From Limnohabitans sp. (GTDB taxonomy: Bacteria; Pseudomonadota; Gammaproteobacteria; Burkholderiales; Burkholderiaceae_C): a DNA stretch of 6,589 bases. This document shows, one piece after another, positions 5,082-6,589 of the stretch. Within the stretch, counting starts at the first letter, position 1; each line of letters opens with the position of its first letter. The stretch spans positions 1 through 6,589 of the forward strand of contig VEQI01000196.1 in assembly GCA_018883305.1 (NCBI GenBank), given 5' to 3'. The notes beneath the pieces are model-generated. The model searched no databases, was not told where the DNA came from, and saw only the letters and a list, made by a program, of their open reading frames with translations. The position numbers and the translations under genes are program-made.

Positions 5082-6589
5082 ATGAAACGGATGCTGATCA
5101 ACGCGACCCAGGCTGAAGAACGCCGCCTGGCCATCGTCGACGGACAAAAACTGCTCGATTACGAAATCGAGATCGAAGGGCGCGAACAGCGCAAGGGCAA
5201 CATCTACAAGGCGGTGGTGACGCGCGTCGAGCCGTCTCTTGAAGCTTGCTTCGTCGACTACGGCGAGGACCGTCACGGCTTCCTGCCGTTCAAGGAAATC
5301 TCCAAGCAATACTTCCAGGCCGGGGTGTCGCCCAGCCAGGCCCGCATTCAGGACGTCATCAAGGACGGCCAAGAACTGCTGGTGCAAGTCGAAAAAGAAG
5401 AGCGTGGCAACAAGGGCGCGGCCCTGACCACCTTCGTCTCGCTGGCCGGTCGCTATGTGGTGCTGATGCCCAACAACCCGCGTGGCGGTGGCGTGAGCCG
5501 CCGCATCGAGGGTGATGACCGCGCCGAACTCAAAGAGGCGATGGACCAACTGGAATATCCCAACGGCATGTCCATCATTGCCCGCACAGCTGGCATCGGC
5601 CGCAGCGCCCCCGAGTTGCAATGGGACTTGAATTACCTGCTGAAGCTGTGGAGCGCCATCGACGGCGCAGCCAAAGGCGGCAAAGGCGCTTTCCTGATTT
5701 ACCAGGAATCCAGCCTGGTGATTCGCGCCATCCGCGACTATTTCAACAACGACATCGGCGACATCCTGATCGACACCGACGACATTTACGAGCAGGCGCA
5801 GCAGTTCATGGCGCACGTGATGCCTGAACACGCCGCCCGCGTGAAGCGCTACCGTGATGAAACGCCGTTGTTCAGCCGCTTTCAGATTGAACACCAGATC
5901 GAATCGGCCTATGCCCGTACCGTCAACCTGCCATCCGGCGGCGCGATTGTGATTGACCACACCGAAGCTTTGGTGTCGGTGGACGTGAACTCGGCACGCG
6001 CCATCAAGGGCGGCGACATTGAAGAGACGGCCACCCGCACTAACTTAGAAGCTGCTGACGAAGTTGCCCGCCAAATGCGTTTGCGCGATTTGGGCGGTCT
6101 GATCGTGATTGACTTCATTGACATGGAAGAGTCACGCAATCGCCGCGAAGTTGAAAATCGCCTGCGCGATGCTTTGCGTCAAGACCGTGCCCGTGTTCAA
6201 TTTGGTTCGATCAGCAAATTTGGCCTCTTAGAAATGAGTCGCCAGCGCTTGAAGCCCGCATTGTCCGAGGGCTCCTCAATCCCCTGCCCTCGTTGCGGTG
6301 GCTCTGGCCATGTGCGCGACACGGAAAGCTCTGCTTTGCAGATTTTGCGAATCATTCAAGAAGAATCCATGAAGGACAACACGGCCGCCGTCCACGCGCA
6401 AGTGCCGGTGGAAGTGGCCTCGTTCTTGTTGAACGAAAAGCGCCCTGAAATTGCCAAGATTGAAATTCAACAGCGTTTGAATGTGTTGCTCGTGCCGAAC
6501 AAGACACTGGAAACGCCCAACTACAAGTTGGAACGCTTGAAACACGACGACCCACGTTTGGACAAGATCGACGCCAGCTACAAAATGGC
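5082..6589 (+). CDS. rne: Ribonuclease E, catalytic half (runs off the window)
   Basis: The frame is open from the ATG at 5082 to the right edge, giving 502 complete codons without a stop. RNase E makes single-strand cuts in mRNA and in rRNA and tRNA precursors, and in many proteobacteria it scaffolds the degradosome at the inner membrane. The S1 RNA-binding domain spans about residues 36-118. The 5'-monophosphate sensor shows Arg168-Thr169 in IIARTAGIG, matching E. coli Arg169-Thr170. The DNase I-like domain has the magnesium ligands Asp301 (VSVDVNSARA) and Asp344 (LIVIDFIDM), spaced 43 residues apart like E. coli Asp303 and Asp346. The zinc-link CPRCGGSG has Cys402 and Cys405. Residues after about 410 are the start of the small domain. 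RNase G is unlikely because of the long leader and rluC neighbour, though the C-terminal scaffold that would settle it is outside the window. Leucine codons and third-position GC change sharply in the last third. Confidence 0.95.
   Translation, partial: MKRMLINATQAEERRLAIVDGQKLLDYEIEIEGREQRKGNIYKAVVTRVEPSLEACFVDYGEDRHGFLPFKEISKQYFQAGVSPSQARIQDVIKDGQELLVQVEKEERGNKGAALTTFVSLAGRYVVLMPNNPRGGGVSRRIEGDDRAELKEAMDQLEYPNGMSIIARTAGIGRSAPELQWDLNYLLKLWSAIDGAAKGGKGAFLIYQESSLVIRAIRDYFNNDIGDILIDTDDIYEQAQQFMAHVMPEHAARVKRYRDETPLFSRFQIEHQIESAYARTVNLPSGGAIVIDHTEALVSVDVNSARAIKGGDIEETATRTNLEAADEVARQMRLRDLGGLIVIDFIDMEESRNRREVENRLRDALRQDRARVQFGSISKFGLLEMSRQRLKPALSEGSSIPCPRCGGSGHVRDTESSALQILRIIQEESMKDNTAAVHAQVPVEVASFLLNEKRPEIAKIEIQQRLNVLLVPNKTLETPNYKLERLKHDDPRLDKIDASYKM

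Noticed and set aside
5067..5960. Long minus-strand open frame (297 codons) opposite rne
   Set aside because: It is antisense to fully conserved RNase E codons and its His/Ala/Val-rich product matches no family I know; long antisense frames are usual in GC-rich genes.
1..6589. Search for mobile elements, CRISPR arrays, tRNA or rRNA genes, toxin-antitoxin or defence genes
   Set aside because: No terminal inverted repeats, transposase motifs, regularly spaced repeats, tRNA-like cloverleaf or rRNA sequence was seen; every gene is a familiar housekeeping type.

Overview
The window looks like chromosomal housekeeping DNA from a betaproteobacterium of the order Burkholderiales, most likely a Comamonadaceae-type genome. 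The basis is GC-rich coding sequence, the protein character of every gene, and the gene order rne | rluC - HAD phosphatase - Rieske - S49 peptidase, convergent with RsmI-like methyltransferase - Maf, then yceD. I know this order from Burkholderiales chromosomes. The taxon is inferred from that knowledge and was not checked by a search.

Layout. Positions 1-49 (minus) hold the first 16 codons of a YceD/DUF177 gene running off the left edge. Only 25 bases separate it from a divergent plus-strand pair: a YceF-type Maf nucleotide pyrophosphatase (75-689) and, two bases later, a tetrapyrrole-methylase-fold SAM methyltransferase related to RsmI (692-1489). These face a minus-strand cluster across a 79-base gap (1490-1568). 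In transcription order that cluster is rluC (4574 to 3558), a HAD-IA phosphatase (3586 to 2918), a small Rieske ferredoxin-like protein (2925 to 2557) and a membrane-anchored S49 peptidase (2549 to 1569). The first three genes overlap and the fourth follows after 7 bases, so they probably form one operon. A 507-base non-coding region (4575-5081) separates rluC from the divergent gene for ribonuclease E (rne, 5082 to beyond the right edge; the 502 complete codons present cover nearly all of the catalytic half).

Functionally the window leans to RNA and ribosome biology: RNase E (mRNA decay, rRNA and tRNA processing), RluC (23S rRNA pseudouridylation), YceD (23S rRNA accumulation, normally next to rpmF) and an RsmI-like methyltransferase. 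House-cleaning enzymes (Maf, HAD phosphatase) and an envelope protease complete it.

I found no mobile element, CRISPR array, tRNA, rRNA or defence system, and no evidence for a wholly new system. The points worth a second look are the long structured rne leader, the AT-rich divergent promoter island at 4585-4640, an abrupt switch in leucine codons and third-position GC inside rne near 5970-6040, and a possible leaderless start for yceD.
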